Both the position numbers and the translations under genes were made by a program. Shown piece after piece: positions 11,380 through 23,201 of a stretch of DNA of 64,000 nt. Position 1 is the stretch's first letter; every line of letters begins with the position of its first letter. The notes under the pieces are model-generated. The model saw nothing but the letters and a program-made list of their open reading frames with translations, did no database searches and was not told the origin of the DNA. Origin of the DNA: Nageia nagi (Eukaryota; Pinophyta); assembly GCA_050084985.1 (NCBI GenBank), contig JBITNC010000001.1, forward strand, positions 43,834,001-43,898,000, read 5' to 3'.

Positions 11380-12930
11380 AAATTATTTTGCTAATTTTGA
11401 ACTAACTTCCTTCAAAGAGGTTATTTTTCATGATGTTTGGAAAGATGCCATGAAGAAAGAATTTTATGCTCTCATAAAGAATGGAACATGGAAGTTGATG
11501 AATCCTCCATATGGAACCAAGCCTATTGGATGTAATTGGGTCTACAAAAATAAGTATAAATCTAACATCTCACTTGAAAAACACAAAGTGAGGCTTGTGG
11601 ATAAGGTATATGCATATAAATAAGGCATTGATTATCATGATACTTTTTCTCCAATAACCAAGTGGGCAACCATTCATTCTTTGTTGGCTATGTCAACTCA
11701 ACATGGGTGGAAGGTACATCAAATGGATGTGAAGACAACATTTTAGAATGGTGATTTGAAGGAGAATGTATACATGATACAACTTGAAGGATTTATAGTA
11801 AAGGGGTAGGAACACAAGGTATGTAAACTCATCAAGTCTTTGTATGGACTTAAACAAGCACCTAATGCATGGTATGAAAAGCTTACTAAATATATTTTCA
11901 AAGTGAATTTCAAGAACTTTAATCTTGATGATGTAACTTTATTTTTCAAGAAAGTTGGCAAGACATTTGTGTATCTTGTGGTATATGTATATGATATTTT
12001 GATAACATGGAATAATGAAGGATTTATTGCATTACTAAAATAAGACTTGAAAAAGGGCTTTGAAATGATTGATATGGGGCATCTTCATTATTATTTGATT
12101 ATTGAAGTGCTTCAAGCATCTCAATATATTTTTATTTCTCAAAAGAAATATGTTGGGGAACTATTGAATAAGCTTGGCATGGTTGATTGTAATCCACTTT
12201 CCACTCCAATGGAATAGAATTTGAAGTTAACATCTATAGAAGGGAATCAATTTGAGGATGATACAAAATATATATAGTTAATTGAAAGTCTCATTTATCT
12301 AACCACTACCAAACCATATATTTCTTTTATCGTTGGAATTCTCTCAAAATTTATGCACAAACTATGTGAAGGGCATTGGATGGCCACTAAGAGAGTCCTT
12401 CATTATTTGAAAGGGATTCAAAATCTTGGTTTAAAATATTCCAAGATAGGATACTTCAATTTGATAGGATATCCTGATTCAAACTTTGATGGTGATAAGG
12501 AAAAAGGAGTTTCCACTTTTGGTTATGTTATGAGTATTGGATCAATAACCATTTCTTGGAGATCATAGAAATAAATAATTCTAGTAGATACCACTACTGA
12601 GGCTAATTATGTGGTTGCTATAGAGAAAAAAAAGGAAATTTTGTGGCTCAAGAAGATACTAGAGGACTTGTAGGAGAAATAAGAACTTCCTACTCCACTA
12701 TTGATTGATAATACTTTTGCAATCAAGTTGGCCAAGAATCCAAAATTTCATCATCGATCAAAACACATCAACATAAGTATCATTTAATTTGATATCATTT
12801 AGAGACAAAAACCATTTGGTTTAAATATTTTTTTATTGAGGATCAAACTATAGACATCTTCACCAAGTCACTTGGAAGAGAGAAGTTTGAGAGATTCAAA
12901 AAAATGCTCAAACTTACACCTACCCCTTCA
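11380..12930 (+). pseudogene. copia reverse transcriptase and RNase H relic
   Basis: RT begins near 11405 with 'FKEVIFHDVWKDAMKKEFYALIKNGTW' and 'GCNWVYKNKY'. It goes on with 'DYHDTFSPITKWATIHSLLA', 'VHQMDVKTTF' (stop) 'NGDL', 'LIKSLYGLKQAPNAWYEKL' and 'YVYDILIT' near 11985-12008, where the family has YVDD. RNase H includes 'DSNFDGDKEKGVSTFGYVM' and 'DTTTEANYVVAIEKKKEILWLKKIL', then 'HHRSKHINI'. Several stops (TAG or TAA) stand where the family has Gln, as after 'SWRS' near 12567. Non-functional. Confidence 0.9.
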
Positions 12931-12934
12931 GATT

Positions 12935-12944
12935 AAGGGGGGAA
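12935..12944 (+). promoter_or_regulatory. Polypurine tract of copia element
   Basis: aaggggggaa lies immediately before the TGTT start of the 3' LTR; plus-strand cDNA synthesis would be primed here. Confidence 0.85.
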
Positions 12945-13139
12945 TGTTAAAAACCCTAATATGAATACATTAGGTGTTGTATTTAAGAATAATATTTCAT
13001 ATTTTCTAATAATTTTATTTTGGTTATTTGGTATTTCCTCCTATAACCTCTCTCTTTGCCTCCTTCAAATTGAAGTTTTTCAATGTAATTTAGTAATCTC
13101 TCTCATTAAATACATTATGGATATAATGGATCTCTTTCA
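12945..13139 (+). repeat. 3' LTR of copia element
   Basis: Starts TGTTAAAAACCC and ends TCTCTTTCA. Homologous to 7610-7816. It is followed by ATATT (13140-13144), the second copy of the target-site duplication. Confidence 0.9.
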
Positions 13140-13414
13140 ATATTGAGTTAGAAATAGAGTCATAAATAGAATCAAATGAGTCATTAATAGAGTTAGATTG
13201 CATAAAAAATAAAGGCACATTTAGTTATAAATAACATCAAAAAGTATTTAAAAAATTAAAAAAAAAATTGATTTCATCTCAACATAATGTGTTATAATTT
13301 GCATTAGGTATGTTATGTTTTGGGGTCTGACGCATAAACTAATGTAAAATGGGGTTTATATATAGTGTTTGTTACTAATAAGCTAGAAAAATTGTTAATT
13401 ATGATAATTTTTGA

Positions 13415-13568
13415 GGGTAATGATGAGAGTTTCATTACCCATCAGATAGATAAATTGTTAGTTATGATACTTGATGAGGGTAATGATGAGATTTTCATTA
13501 CCCATCAAGGATCATAATCTATGGTAAAATTTTGGCTTTTAGGGGTAATGATGAGAGTTATATTACCA
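13415..13568. repeat. Three successive hairpins (gggtaatga/tcattaccc)
   Basis: Perfect 9-bp inverted repeats with 8-nt loops occur at 13415-13440 and 13478-13503. A third, imperfect version (gggtaatga ... tattacc) is at 13543-13568. Spacing is 63 and 65 bp. They sit in non-coding DNA downstream of the copia element. Confidence 0.8.
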
Positions 13569-13596
13569 TCAAAGTCTTTTATTATTGATAATTAAT

Positions 13597-13950
13597 CTGA
13601 ATTAGTAAGCCCTCATCATTAATTTGAGGCCACAAGTCCTTCTTAACTAGAGGCAATCTCTTCATATAATCTTAGTGGGTAAGCCACCAAGGACATGTTT
13701 GATTTCTTATTTGCTATGCTTTAGGATATCTTTGTTATAAAGGAATGCCAAAATATTTGATATTTAATAATATTTGTGAAGTGTTATATTTTAGGATATA
13801 TTTGTTGAGATATGCCAAGATCTTTTGAGAGCTAAGAAGTTTATATGAGATGAAAGCCCTCATCTCTTTTGGTGAGGAACTCTCTTGACATCATCTTGGT
13901 GAGTAAGCCACAAAATACAAGTTTGGTATCTTTTTCTTTCATAATATATA
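13597..13950. repeat. Degenerate direct repeat, two copies about 255 bp apart
   Basis: Both copies read 'aagccctcat ... ttgg/tt.gtgaggaa ... cttagtgggtaagccacc' or a variant: copy A from 13597, copy B from about 13853 ('aaagccctcatctcttttgg', 'cttggtgagtaagccac'). Both then share '(t)ttaggatat.tttgtt' blocks between them. No coding signal. Confidence 0.5.
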
Positions 13951-15531
13951 TACAATATGATGTTGAATATGTATATTTGAGATATATTATAGAAAATATT
14001 TTCTATTTAAGTGGATTATAGGTTCTTTTATATTTATCTTGGATTTCTTCTATATTAAGATGTTCATCATGTTGCAACCAAGAAAAAGAGGAGATAGAAT
14101 ATTAGCAAAACTTGGGGCATCCAAAGCTACTATTGTGAAGATATAACTCAAGGAGTATTCTTTTACTTAATATTGTTATATTTTACATTTATACTTTCAT
14201 ATTGTTTTGTCCCAAAAGTATCAAATCATATTCAAAGTGAGGAATTTGTTAACACCTAAAAAGGAATTTTGATTTAATTAGAATACACCTTTTAGGTATT
14301 TGTAATGATTTATTTATTTAAGTAATTTAATTATCTTTTTATTATGCACACTCAACTACCTTTATATTTTATGATAACATGTCAGCTTGATGATAAGTTG
14401 AAGAACGAGTCTTGGCCCATATTCACCATATGTCCAAGGACAAGCCTTGGCACTAGACCTAATATCTATAAAGGTGGAAGGGTTGTGACTAAGAAATCAT
14501 GACAAGATCCAAAATCCTTGATAAGTGGTAACATACTTTATCCTATTGAGTAGTATCTCTTTACGTCACTTATTATATCTAGATTTTGTTATTTTGAGTT
14601 CTACAATCTTAATTCTATGATCTAATATTAACTAGTACACCTATTTTAAATATATATTAAATGAAAGTTGTAGGTTTAATATGAAGAAAATGTAGGCTTT
14701 TAAGGAAAGAGAGATGGACCCAAATGAGAAGAGAGTGGAGAGCATGGAGGGGTAAGGTGGTTCTAGTGTTACTATGAGAAATAGAGGCATGGATGGTTCA
14801 GTTCCTAAGGTTTAAGTGAGTACAGATTCTATAGGTAAGTGTAGACCCTAAATAATGCAATCATATAATTAATTAGGGGATTTAATACATGCACTATTTC
14901 ATCTATTTGTTTGTTGACATAAAGTAGGAATATGACAATAGATGATTGAGCATATAGTTTCATTTTGTTAACCTGCATATTCAATTGATTAAGGAAAGTC
15001 ACACATCAAGAATGAGTAATATCACATACATAAGCATAGCACCAATGCCCCACTAATAGTACATCATCAGTTTCATGTTAAGTATAAAACTAAAGATACA
15101 ACAAAAGCTAAAATGATAAGAAAATAAATAATTTATCAATATAACAAAAGTGTGATAATGCTTAAGATAAGAGATTCACTTATTATATATAAGAAGACCT
15201 TGTAAAGGTTTGCTTTGCAAATGATGCTTGAGTCCTTGATTCTCTATCCAATATTTAATTGATAGAAGCATTGGGTGCTTTGTAATCTACCTCTTGTCTA
15301 GTCTCCTCCTGATGATAATCCCATCATCCATCTTTGTATGTCTTGAATGCTTTTACATAGGGATGCTTCTATTATAGGATTTGACCACTTGTACATGCCA
15401 TAAGGGTCAAATACATGGCCTAAACCTTTCTTATACATTTTTAATCCATTTTTAAATGATACATTATTTAGGGATAAAATTATTTATTAAATACATAAAA
15501 GTTAATTTTGAGGCATTTGCAATAAGATTTT
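13951..15531. other. Non-coding stretch between elements
   Basis: I see no gene here. A weak LTR-like segment (14247-14533, TGTTAACACC...GGTAACA, preceded by a purine-rich stretch) has no partner copy and no target duplication. The rest is AT-rich with scattered stops in all frames. Confidence 0.5.
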
Positions 15532-16856
15532 GATGGACCCAATCTTGGATGTGAGGGTTGATCCTAAACCTATGGATACGATTGATCATTTGGAACTAAA
15601 TACAAAAAAGAAGAAAAAATTTTCTATGCCAACTAGCAAGAGAAAAAAATGTTTCTCCTTTATATATGTGCTTTAATCTTTAAGATATGAAGGGGAAGGT
15701 TAAAATTCCTTTCAAAATTATGAATACAACAATGGAGGAAGGTGCTTTGAATCTTGTTCAGAAGTTCTTAGGACCAATTTTAGAGATAGAATCTTTGAGA
15801 GAATGGTCCTTTAAAAATTGAAAAGTGAGCAGGTGGTTTTACATAGTCACTCTTTTGTATGGTGTACCATGGATGTTTAGCTAGAGAGCTTTATTTTTGA
15901 AGAAATGGGTTTCTAATTTTGATCCAAATACCCAAATCACTACTTTAGTTTCTATTTAGGTTATACTCCTAGGTATTCCATTTCAATAATAGCATGATGA
16001 AGTCCTAGTAGGGATCAAAAATTGGATATGGGACCTCATTACCATTGGTAAGGCTACCAAGGATAAATATTGCATGATATTTGCAAGATTATGTGTTAGT
16101 ATTTTTCCACCGTGACCTCCCAAATTCCATTGACTTAAATCTCTAAGTTCAAGGAATGGTCTTAAATGATTGAATATGTAAATCCTCCTCATACATGTGA
16201 GGTATAAAAGAAGTAAGGCCATGCTTCCTCATGGTATCCTTCAAAACTGCATGAAAAATAAAAAAAAATAATAACAAGGTGGGAAAGGTCCAATCTAAAG
16301 AATAAAAAAAGTTGAAGCTTCAGGTTTGGTTCACAAGAGGGATACTATTGTGGTGTTCATGCATAATACTTTTTTAAATTTGGAGGATCAACCTCAATCT
16401 AAGGAATATTTGATTAGGGAAAAAATGTTGTTTGAGAAAGCCTTGGACCATATAGGTTAAGGACTAGTTAGTGAAGAGGCTTTGTTGGCTATGTTAGATG
16501 CTAAATAAGAGGCTAAAAAATTTTTGAAGTAGAATAAAGGTGACCAAGAAGATTATTCCTTAGATGAGGAGGTTTTGGTGATTGAGGATGAATATCAAGG
16601 AGAGTAAGAAATTATTTCTCAAACCCAAGTGGTTGTTGAGCCTCGAGCTAGTTTAATTAATGAAGTCCTAGATAGAGTTTTGGAAACTCAATTCTAGGAA
16701 CCCTTAAATATTCATCCAAAGAAGAGCCAAGATGATCCAAATCCCACTTTTGTACCTACCCCAAGAGGTACATTTTGGAGAGATGATGAGGATTCAAAAT
16801 CCCAAGAGGAAACCACTATTTCAACCCCTTTCCAAAAGGGAAAGAAGAAAAAATGA
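15532..16856 (+). pseudogene. LINE ORF1 relic
   Basis: An ATG at 15532 opens a frame beginning MDPILDVRVDPKP, upstream of ORF2 as expected for ORF1, the RNA-binding protein of L1 elements. It soon hits stops, and no intact CCHC knuckle is visible. The assignment is positional: it lies directly 5' of an ORF2 on the same strand, and its last part is Lys/Glu-rich before a stop near 16856. Confidence 0.55.
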
Positions 16857-17001
16857 AGCTTCAATGTTTGTTTGGAAAGGATCACCCTAGTAGACCTTCT
16901 AAAGGAGTGGTGGGATAGTGAGAAATGAAAATGGATTTTGATAAAGGATCTCAAGATACCCTCTTTGCAAGAGGATAGAAGAGGGGAAAAGCATTAAAAC
17001 A

Positions 17002-17930
17002 ATGAAAATCCTTTCTTGGAATATCAAGGGAATCTGTACCCCTAAAACACACATAAGTTTGTTAGATTTAAAAAAGATATGAAACTGGAGTTGATCCTTC
17101 TTCAAGAAATAAAAATTATTAAAGGGAAGAAAATTGCTATTAAAAATATTCTATAGAGGAATGCAAATTTTACTACTTTTCATGTAGTTGGCATGTTTTG
17201 AAGTATTTTATGCTTATGGGTTAGAAATAAATTAGAAGACAAAGTGATAGTTTTTAGTCCAAACTTTTGTTCAATTCTTTTTACTTATTTGAATACCAAG
17301 AAGACCTTCATAGTTACAAATGTGTATGCTGATGTATGAATTATGTGGAAAGAAAAATCTTATGGTATTCTTTAAATAAGTTGAGGGAATATTTTAGAGG
17401 CTTGAGTTGGATTGTGGTAGGGAATTTCAACTCTTCCTTGTACCCTTCTTATAAGAAAGGGGGTGTTGATAGTTTCACTGATAGCATGATTAGTTTATTT
17501 GATTTCTCAATATTAATAATAAAATGGACCTAGAGATTAATAGAATCAAGTATATTTTGACCAATGGTAGGTGTGGGTCTTCTCACATTGAGGAAAAAAT
17601 TGATAGAGTGCTCATCTCTCAAGAATGCATTACTAATTTTGGTGACTCTACTCTCATAGGCAATTCAAATACTAGTTTGGACCACAACCCCTTGCTATGG
17701 GAAACTTAGGAGAAAAGGTGATAGTTTAATGGCCCATTTCTATTTGAGTAAATATGGCTTAATCATGAGAATTTGGAGGATAACATTAAAGTGTGGTGGC
17801 AAAAAATCATTTCGGGCTCACCCTTGACCCAAATGGCCAAGAAATTAAAATTCATTAAGAAAATTCTTAAGGTATAGAATAGAGAAACCTTTGGTTTGGT
17901 CCCTAGATAAGAAAGGTTAATCTTCAAGAG
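17002..17930 (+). pseudogene. LINE ORF2 endonuclease domain
   Basis: The frame starts MKILSWNIKGI, the N-terminal signature of plant L1 endonucleases (which nick target DNA). Later blocks are 'FIVTNVYADV', 'WIVVGNFNSSL' (the family has G-D-F-N; here Asp is Asn) and a following 'RIKYILTNGRCGSSHIEEKIDRVLIS' with 'LDHNPLL' (family: S-D-H). It is spread over three frames with many stops. Confidence 0.85.
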
Positions 17931-20500
17931 AAATTGAGAATTTTGAAAGAAATTCAACTTCAAGGATGCTCAGAAAAAATTCATTGTAATAAGAGGGAGA
18001 CCTTAGGCCAATGGCATAACACCCTCAAACAAGAGGAGATAATGTGGAAGCAATATTTTAGGATCACTTGGATTAAGGAGTGGGATAGGAATACAAATTT
18101 TTTTCATGTCACCACTTTAAAACATTGAAGCTACAACTATATTAAGGAAGTCCAATGTGTGGATGGCTCTTCTACAAAGGACCTAAACAAAATTAGAGAG
18201 TAAGGAGTCTCTTTATTCTTTGATCTCTTGGAACAAAATTTGACTTCCCAAAAGGGAGTGATCATCAAAATTCTCCATAATATTATAGGATTGATGATTG
18301 AAATATTCAATAACTTTCTAAGTGGCAAGTTTGAAGAGAAAGAGATTCAAGTGACGGTGTTTGAAATGGGAGGTTCCAAATCTCCAAGTTTAGATAGATT
18401 TCTTGGATATTTTTTTTAAATATTTTTGGGAGATTATGTGTAAGGATATTGTGTAGGCCATCCAAGAATTCCAAGTCTCAAAAAATATGCTAAAAGATGT
18501 AAATTCCACCTTTATTGCTCTTATTCCTAAGGAGACTAGTGCTAATTCCTTTGGTAAGTTTTGGCCTATTAGTTTGTGTAACTTTCTTTACAAAATTATT
18601 TTGAAAGTCATGGAAAATAAGCTAAAAACCATTCTTCCACTTATCATAAGTCCTAATCAAGGGGTTTTGTACATGGGAGACAAATTTCAAATGGCATCAT
18701 TACATTTCATGAGGTTACTCATCTAGACTTTAAATCTAGAAGGGATGGAATGCTACTCAAACTTGATGTTAGTAAGGCTTATGATAGAGTAGATTTATAT
18801 TTATTTTTGCTAGTTTTGCATAAATTTGGGTTTCAAGAAGACTATATTACTTTTATTCAGGAATGTGTTTCAACTACTACCTTTTTTATGCTCATTAATA
18901 GTGAATTCACTAGCTACTTCCCTAGGAAAGGAGGCTTTCACCAGGATGATATGTTATCTCTTTTCCTCTTCATAATTTTGGTTGAAGCAATTGGGAGGAG
19001 TATTTTGGCTACTACTCAGTAGGGAAGAATTGAAGGTATAAAACCTATGGAAGATCTCTAACTAGTACCTTATCAACAATTTATGGATGATACCCTGATT
19101 TCAACTAGATCTTCTATTCCCCAAGATCATTTAATTAAGAAAATTTTAGAATTGTATGAAGGGTCCAAATATTAAAAGATTAATTTTTGAAATAGTAAAT
19201 TATTCTTTCTAAATACAAGGAGGATGGTCCAATAGATAGTAGCAAATACCTTTCATTCTACTATAGGAGAATTGGCAACCTTCTATCTTGGAATGCCCCT
19301 TTTTAAAGGTGATATGAAGGAGGTTTCATGGGATCCAGTTAGTGAACATTTATCTAAGAAATTGGTTGGTTGGAAGGGTGATCTCCTGAGATAAATAGGA
19401 AAACTTTAGTTGATCAAGTCAATTTTACAAAGTTTGTTAGTTTACTATATGTCTATCTTGAAGATGCTAATTAAGGTGTAAGAAAAGTTGATCCATATTC
19501 AAAGAGACTTCCTTTAGATCAAAAATTATTAAAAAGAAATGATGTCTTTGGTGTCTTATAATAATATCTAATTACCCTTCAAACAAGGTGGTCTAGGTAT
19601 TAAAAACATTAAGAAGATGAATCTCACTTTTATGGGGAAGGTATGATGGAAGGTGGCTACTAATGTAGACTTCCCTTGGGTCAATATTGTTAAAGCTAAA
19701 TACCTCCCTAATTACTCATGTTTAGAAATAAACCCAATGGTATGCTCTACCTTTTGTAATGGTCTACAGTGCACAAAGGTATTCCTAAAAAATCATAAGT
19801 GTTGGATCATCGATGATGGAAGAAAAGTTCACTTTTGGAAGGATATTTGGTTATTTAAGATCAGACTATAGGAGAATGACAAATTAGCCATTTTGATGAG
19901 AAATCTTATTCATAAATATGGAATTAGGGTTTCTAATTATATTTCCCATGAGAAGTGGAAGTCCTGTAAGTTGTTGACTTTCAATTAACCCACAAACCAT
20001 CAGAAGTAAGCTTCAGCTACTTTGAATAAGATGTTAAAATTTTATGCCCTCCCTCTAGGGAAGGAGTACTCTTTCATTTGGGAAGGGGAGAAACAAGGTT
20101 TATTTTTGATCAAGTTAGCTTACAAGATCCTAGATTCAACCTTATCTCTTTGGAATCTAGCATGTAAGGTTTGGGTTGAGAATCTCATCCCCATAATTGG
20201 ATTTTTTATTTTGGTGGCAAGCTAAAATAAAATTCTTATTTTGGAAAACCTAAGAGGAGAGGCTTTAGTATCGATAAAAAATGTATTTTATTTCTAAATA
20301 AAGAGGAAACAATGAACCATTTGTTGATTCATTATGATTAAATTGAGAAAGTCTTTCACTTTGTTCTATAATGGTTCTAAATGAACTGGGTGGTTCCAAA
20401 GATGGTTAAGAATTTGATACATTAATGGGAGAATATCTTATTCAATACTAAACTAAGAATATTATGGGATCTTAATCTTCCTCATATTTGGTGAGGAGTA
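17930..20500 (+). pseudogene. LINE ORF2 reverse transcriptase
   Basis: RT blocks appear in order: 'FEMGGSKSPSLDRF' (about 18359-18402), 'NSTFIALIPKETSANSFGKFWPISLCNFLYKII' (18499-18603), 'MLLKLDVSKAYDRVD' with the catalytic Asp (18750-18794), 'GFHQDDMLSLFLFIILVEAI' and 'FMDDTLISTRSS' (about 19081-19116; the active-site Asp pair is kept, although the family has Y/F-A-D-D). The thumb and zf-RVT-like region follow to about 20500. Frames change at several points. Confidence 0.88.
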
Positions 20501-20729
20501 TAAAAAAAGGAATCATTGAGTGTTTCAAGATGTTCGTATCTCAACTTATCACACTACTCTAAGCATTACACATTTCATAAAGAAAAACTTATCCATTTTC
20601 AAGCCCAAGATGGTATGGAAATCTCCTATGGAGGCTCCAATCCTCCTCAATTGGGGGCTAGAAAGGAGGAATGAGTTTATTGTTCAACATCTAAGAAAGA
20701 AAGCCTACTAGATTCATCCTCTTGTGGGT

Positions 20730-21130
20730 TGGTTATCTGTTAACTTCAATGGGTCTTCGAAAGGTAAGCTAAGCCCTGCTAGTGCAATAGGAGTGGTGAG
20801 AGATCATGTTGGTGGAATTAAATTATGTATAAACCTTTGGGTTATCAAATGAGCCATTTTTTTGAATCTTGTGTAGCCTTCATTGGTTTAACTATGCTAA
20901 GTAGGTTGAGTTGCAATAATCTGATTATCACTAGGGATTCTCTTAATGTGGTTAACATGCTCCAAGGAAATACTCCTCCAAGTTGGGATAATAATTCCAT
21001 GATTTAAGAGGCTAGAGGAATAATTACTAGTATTGATAATGTTATTATCTAGCATAATTATAGAGAGCCCAATAAAATTTACAGATTAAATTACATATAA
21101 GGTCATGGGTATGGCAGATTTCATGGTCTT
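20730..21130 (+). pseudogene. LINE C-terminal RNase H
   Basis: The frame reads 'GWLSVNFNGSSKGKLSPASAIGVVRDHVG' (the family has N-x-D-G-S; Asp is Asn here) and continues with 'CNNLIITRDSLNVVNMLQGN' (20914-20973), the second catalytic Asp region. This places the LINE in the RNase-H-containing branch of plant L1 elements. Confidence 0.75.
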
Positions 21131-21160
21131 GGAAAGTAATTTCCCCAAAAAATTCTTGGT

Positions 21161-21413
21161 TTTAGCAAGAGAGGATATGTGTTATGGTTATGGAAGGGTA
21201 TAAGTTTAAAAGTAACTATTTGAATTCAAATTGGATTGAAACATTGGATTCTAATTTTAACGATGGGAAAATTTGGATGGTAAAATGTTTTGAAAACTCT
21301 TTGCTTACTCATAAGCAAACATGATTTTTTGGAATGATTAGATGGAATATTTTTTAGTGTGTATGAATCAGCACTATTTGATATAGAGTTGGATTTGTAT
21401 GGTTCTTGGCTTT
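21161..21413. other. Short non-coding interval
   Basis: No gene; probably the LINE 3' untranslated part. Confidence 0.4.
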
Positions 21414-22671
21414 GGGTAAGTTCAATAAGATGAGTCCCACTTGACCAAAAAGTGGAAGTATTTTTCCTAATTTTTAGGTTTGATCATACTTGATCTCAAA
21501 ATTTGAAGCACTTAGAGTATGAGTCTTGCAAAGATCACCTGCATAAAAGTGTAGTTCTTCAATTATAGTTTTCAAATATGTAATTTATTCAAATACCCAA
21601 ATGATAGAAATTAATATTTGATGGGCATGTTTAAAAGTCACTATTTAAAAAATATAGTTTCAAGACCATACCCCATTGTGTCTCGCAAGCATAATTGGAC
21701 CTAAATTAAAATTATTTTTTAAATATGTTTGAGTTAAGATACCTAACATATTAAATATTATGAAGGATATTTTTGTGATTTTTTCATGAATATTTTATTT
21801 TTTATTAGCCTTGATTATCATTTCGAAAAGTGCTCATATCCGACAAGCATAATTTGACCTAAACTTATCATTTTTAATTTGTTTATCAATTTAACTTGTG
21901 AATAATTGTATGCAAATTATGCACATATATTTATTTTTTACAATTCTAAAAAAATAAAAAATTATTAAACAAATACAAAATTTATTATTTAAAAAGTACA
22001 ATTTTAGGACCATACCCCATCATGTTCAGCAAGCATAATTGAATCTAAATTAAAATATTTTTAAATCCTTTTGGGTAAAGATACCTAGGATACTAAATAT
22101 TATGGAGGATATTGTTTTGTAATTTTTGCAAGAATATTTTATTTTTTTATTAATATTTTATTATCATTGATTATCATTTCGAAAAGTGCTCATGTTCAAC
22201 AAGCATAATTTGACCTAAACTTATCATTTTTAATTTGTTTTTTTAACTTGTGAAGAATTGTATGCAGATTATGTATATATATTTATTTTTCATAATTCTA
22301 AAAAAATAAAAAATTATTAAACAAATACAAAATCTATTTTTAAAAAAATATAATTTCAAGACCATATCCCTAAGACACTAAATACTATGGAGAATATTTT
22401 TGTAATTTCTTCATGAATATTTTATTTTCTATTAATTTTTTATTGGCCCTAACTATCATTTCAAAAGTTGCTCTTTTTTGACAAACATAATTTAACCTAA
22501 ACTTATCATTTTTAATTTATTTTTGTAACTTATGAATAATTGTATGTAGATTGTGCACATATATATATTTATAATAATTCTAAAAGAGTAAAAATTTATT
22601 AAACAAATATAAAAACCTTGTAATTTCTAATACTTCATCCAATGTGGGACTCATCTTCTTGCACTTAACCC
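21414..22671. repeat. About 350-bp tandem repeat array between inverted repeats
   Basis: The block 'gaccata.ccc' starts at 21664, 22008 and 22360, giving units of 344 and 352 bp. Each unit carries 'catttcgaaaagtgctcat...gacaagcataatttgacctaaac' and an AT-rich tail ending 'attattaaacaaatacaaaa'. The third unit has an internal deletion and ends near 22615. The array is bracketed by a 27/28-bp inverted repeat: 21414-21440 and the reverse complement of 22644-22671 differ at two positions and one indel and share AGATGAGTCCCAC. This suggests one mobile element with terminal inverted repeats, but no target duplication was seen. Confidence 0.75.
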
Positions 22672-23201
22672 TTTTTCTATACTGGAACTTTGGATATCAA
22701 GATGTTGGACTCATATGAGATGTCAACTAGAGGAGGATCTTTCAATGTGGCACCTTGGCAGGTACTCACTCAAAGTCAAGATGGGGGTCAATAGATAAAG
22801 GCATGGGAAGCTTCATATCATAGATAATAAGGGGTTAGATGAGATGGATTTTCCCTTTTCACTTGATGTTATCCGATACTAGCACTAATATCACTAGATA
22901 TAGTTGCATCAGAATCATCTTCAGATTGAATTTATGGATGATGATGGTTGATCATAGTATAGGTGATAACCATCAAAAGGTTGAGGGGAAGGTTTGCTCT
23001 CTATAGAGTTTGGACATTGTAGTAGGTTAGCCAACCAAAAAGTCTTTTCAATCATAGATGTTAGGCACTCTGCAATACTAGGTCAAGGTGGTTAGCATTT
23101 ATATTTTCACTTGGGTACTCAAGAAGGTTCTTCATAAAATCACTTGGTTTCTTGAGAAGAACTATTTGGTGCTTATTAATTTTTGGCTCTATTTTCCTAT
23201 A
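22672..23201. other. No gene recognised
   Basis: Plus-strand sequence with short interrupted frames. It may be the 5' part of the unit that starts at 23202. Confidence 0.4.

Larger units (their letters stand above)
7610..13139 (+). mobile_element. Complete, inactive Ty1/copia element
   Basis: The element has a 5' LTR (7610-7816), a tRNA-Met-type primer site (7818-7830), protease and integrase (about 9590-10930), RT and RNase H (about 11380-12930), a purine tract (12935-12944) and a 3' LTR (12945-13139). It is flanked by the perfect 5-bp duplication ATATT. The order protease-integrase-RT-RNase H defines Ty1/copia. By hand count about one LTR position in ten differs, plus one 12-bp indel, so the insertion is old. 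All domains carry stops. The 1.8 kb before the protease contain no recognisable gag and hold a SINE-like signal and an unrelated open frame. Confidence 0.92.
15532..21160 (+). mobile_element. L1-type LINE with RNase H, inactive
   Basis: A plus-strand non-LTR retrotransposon with two reading frames. ORF1 (15532-16856) is highly decayed. ORF2 (from 17002) has an APE-type endonuclease, reverse transcriptase and a C-terminal RNase H, the structure of RNase-H-bearing plant L1 elements. No clear poly-A tail or target duplication was found at the 3' side; similarity fades around 21160. Stops and frameshifts are frequent, so it is an old copy. Confidence 0.88.

Noticed and set aside
14247-14533. LTR-like segment TGTTAACACC...GGTAACA after a purine-rich stretch
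   Set aside because: No second copy in the window and the flanking 5-mers do not match, so it is not called as an LTR.
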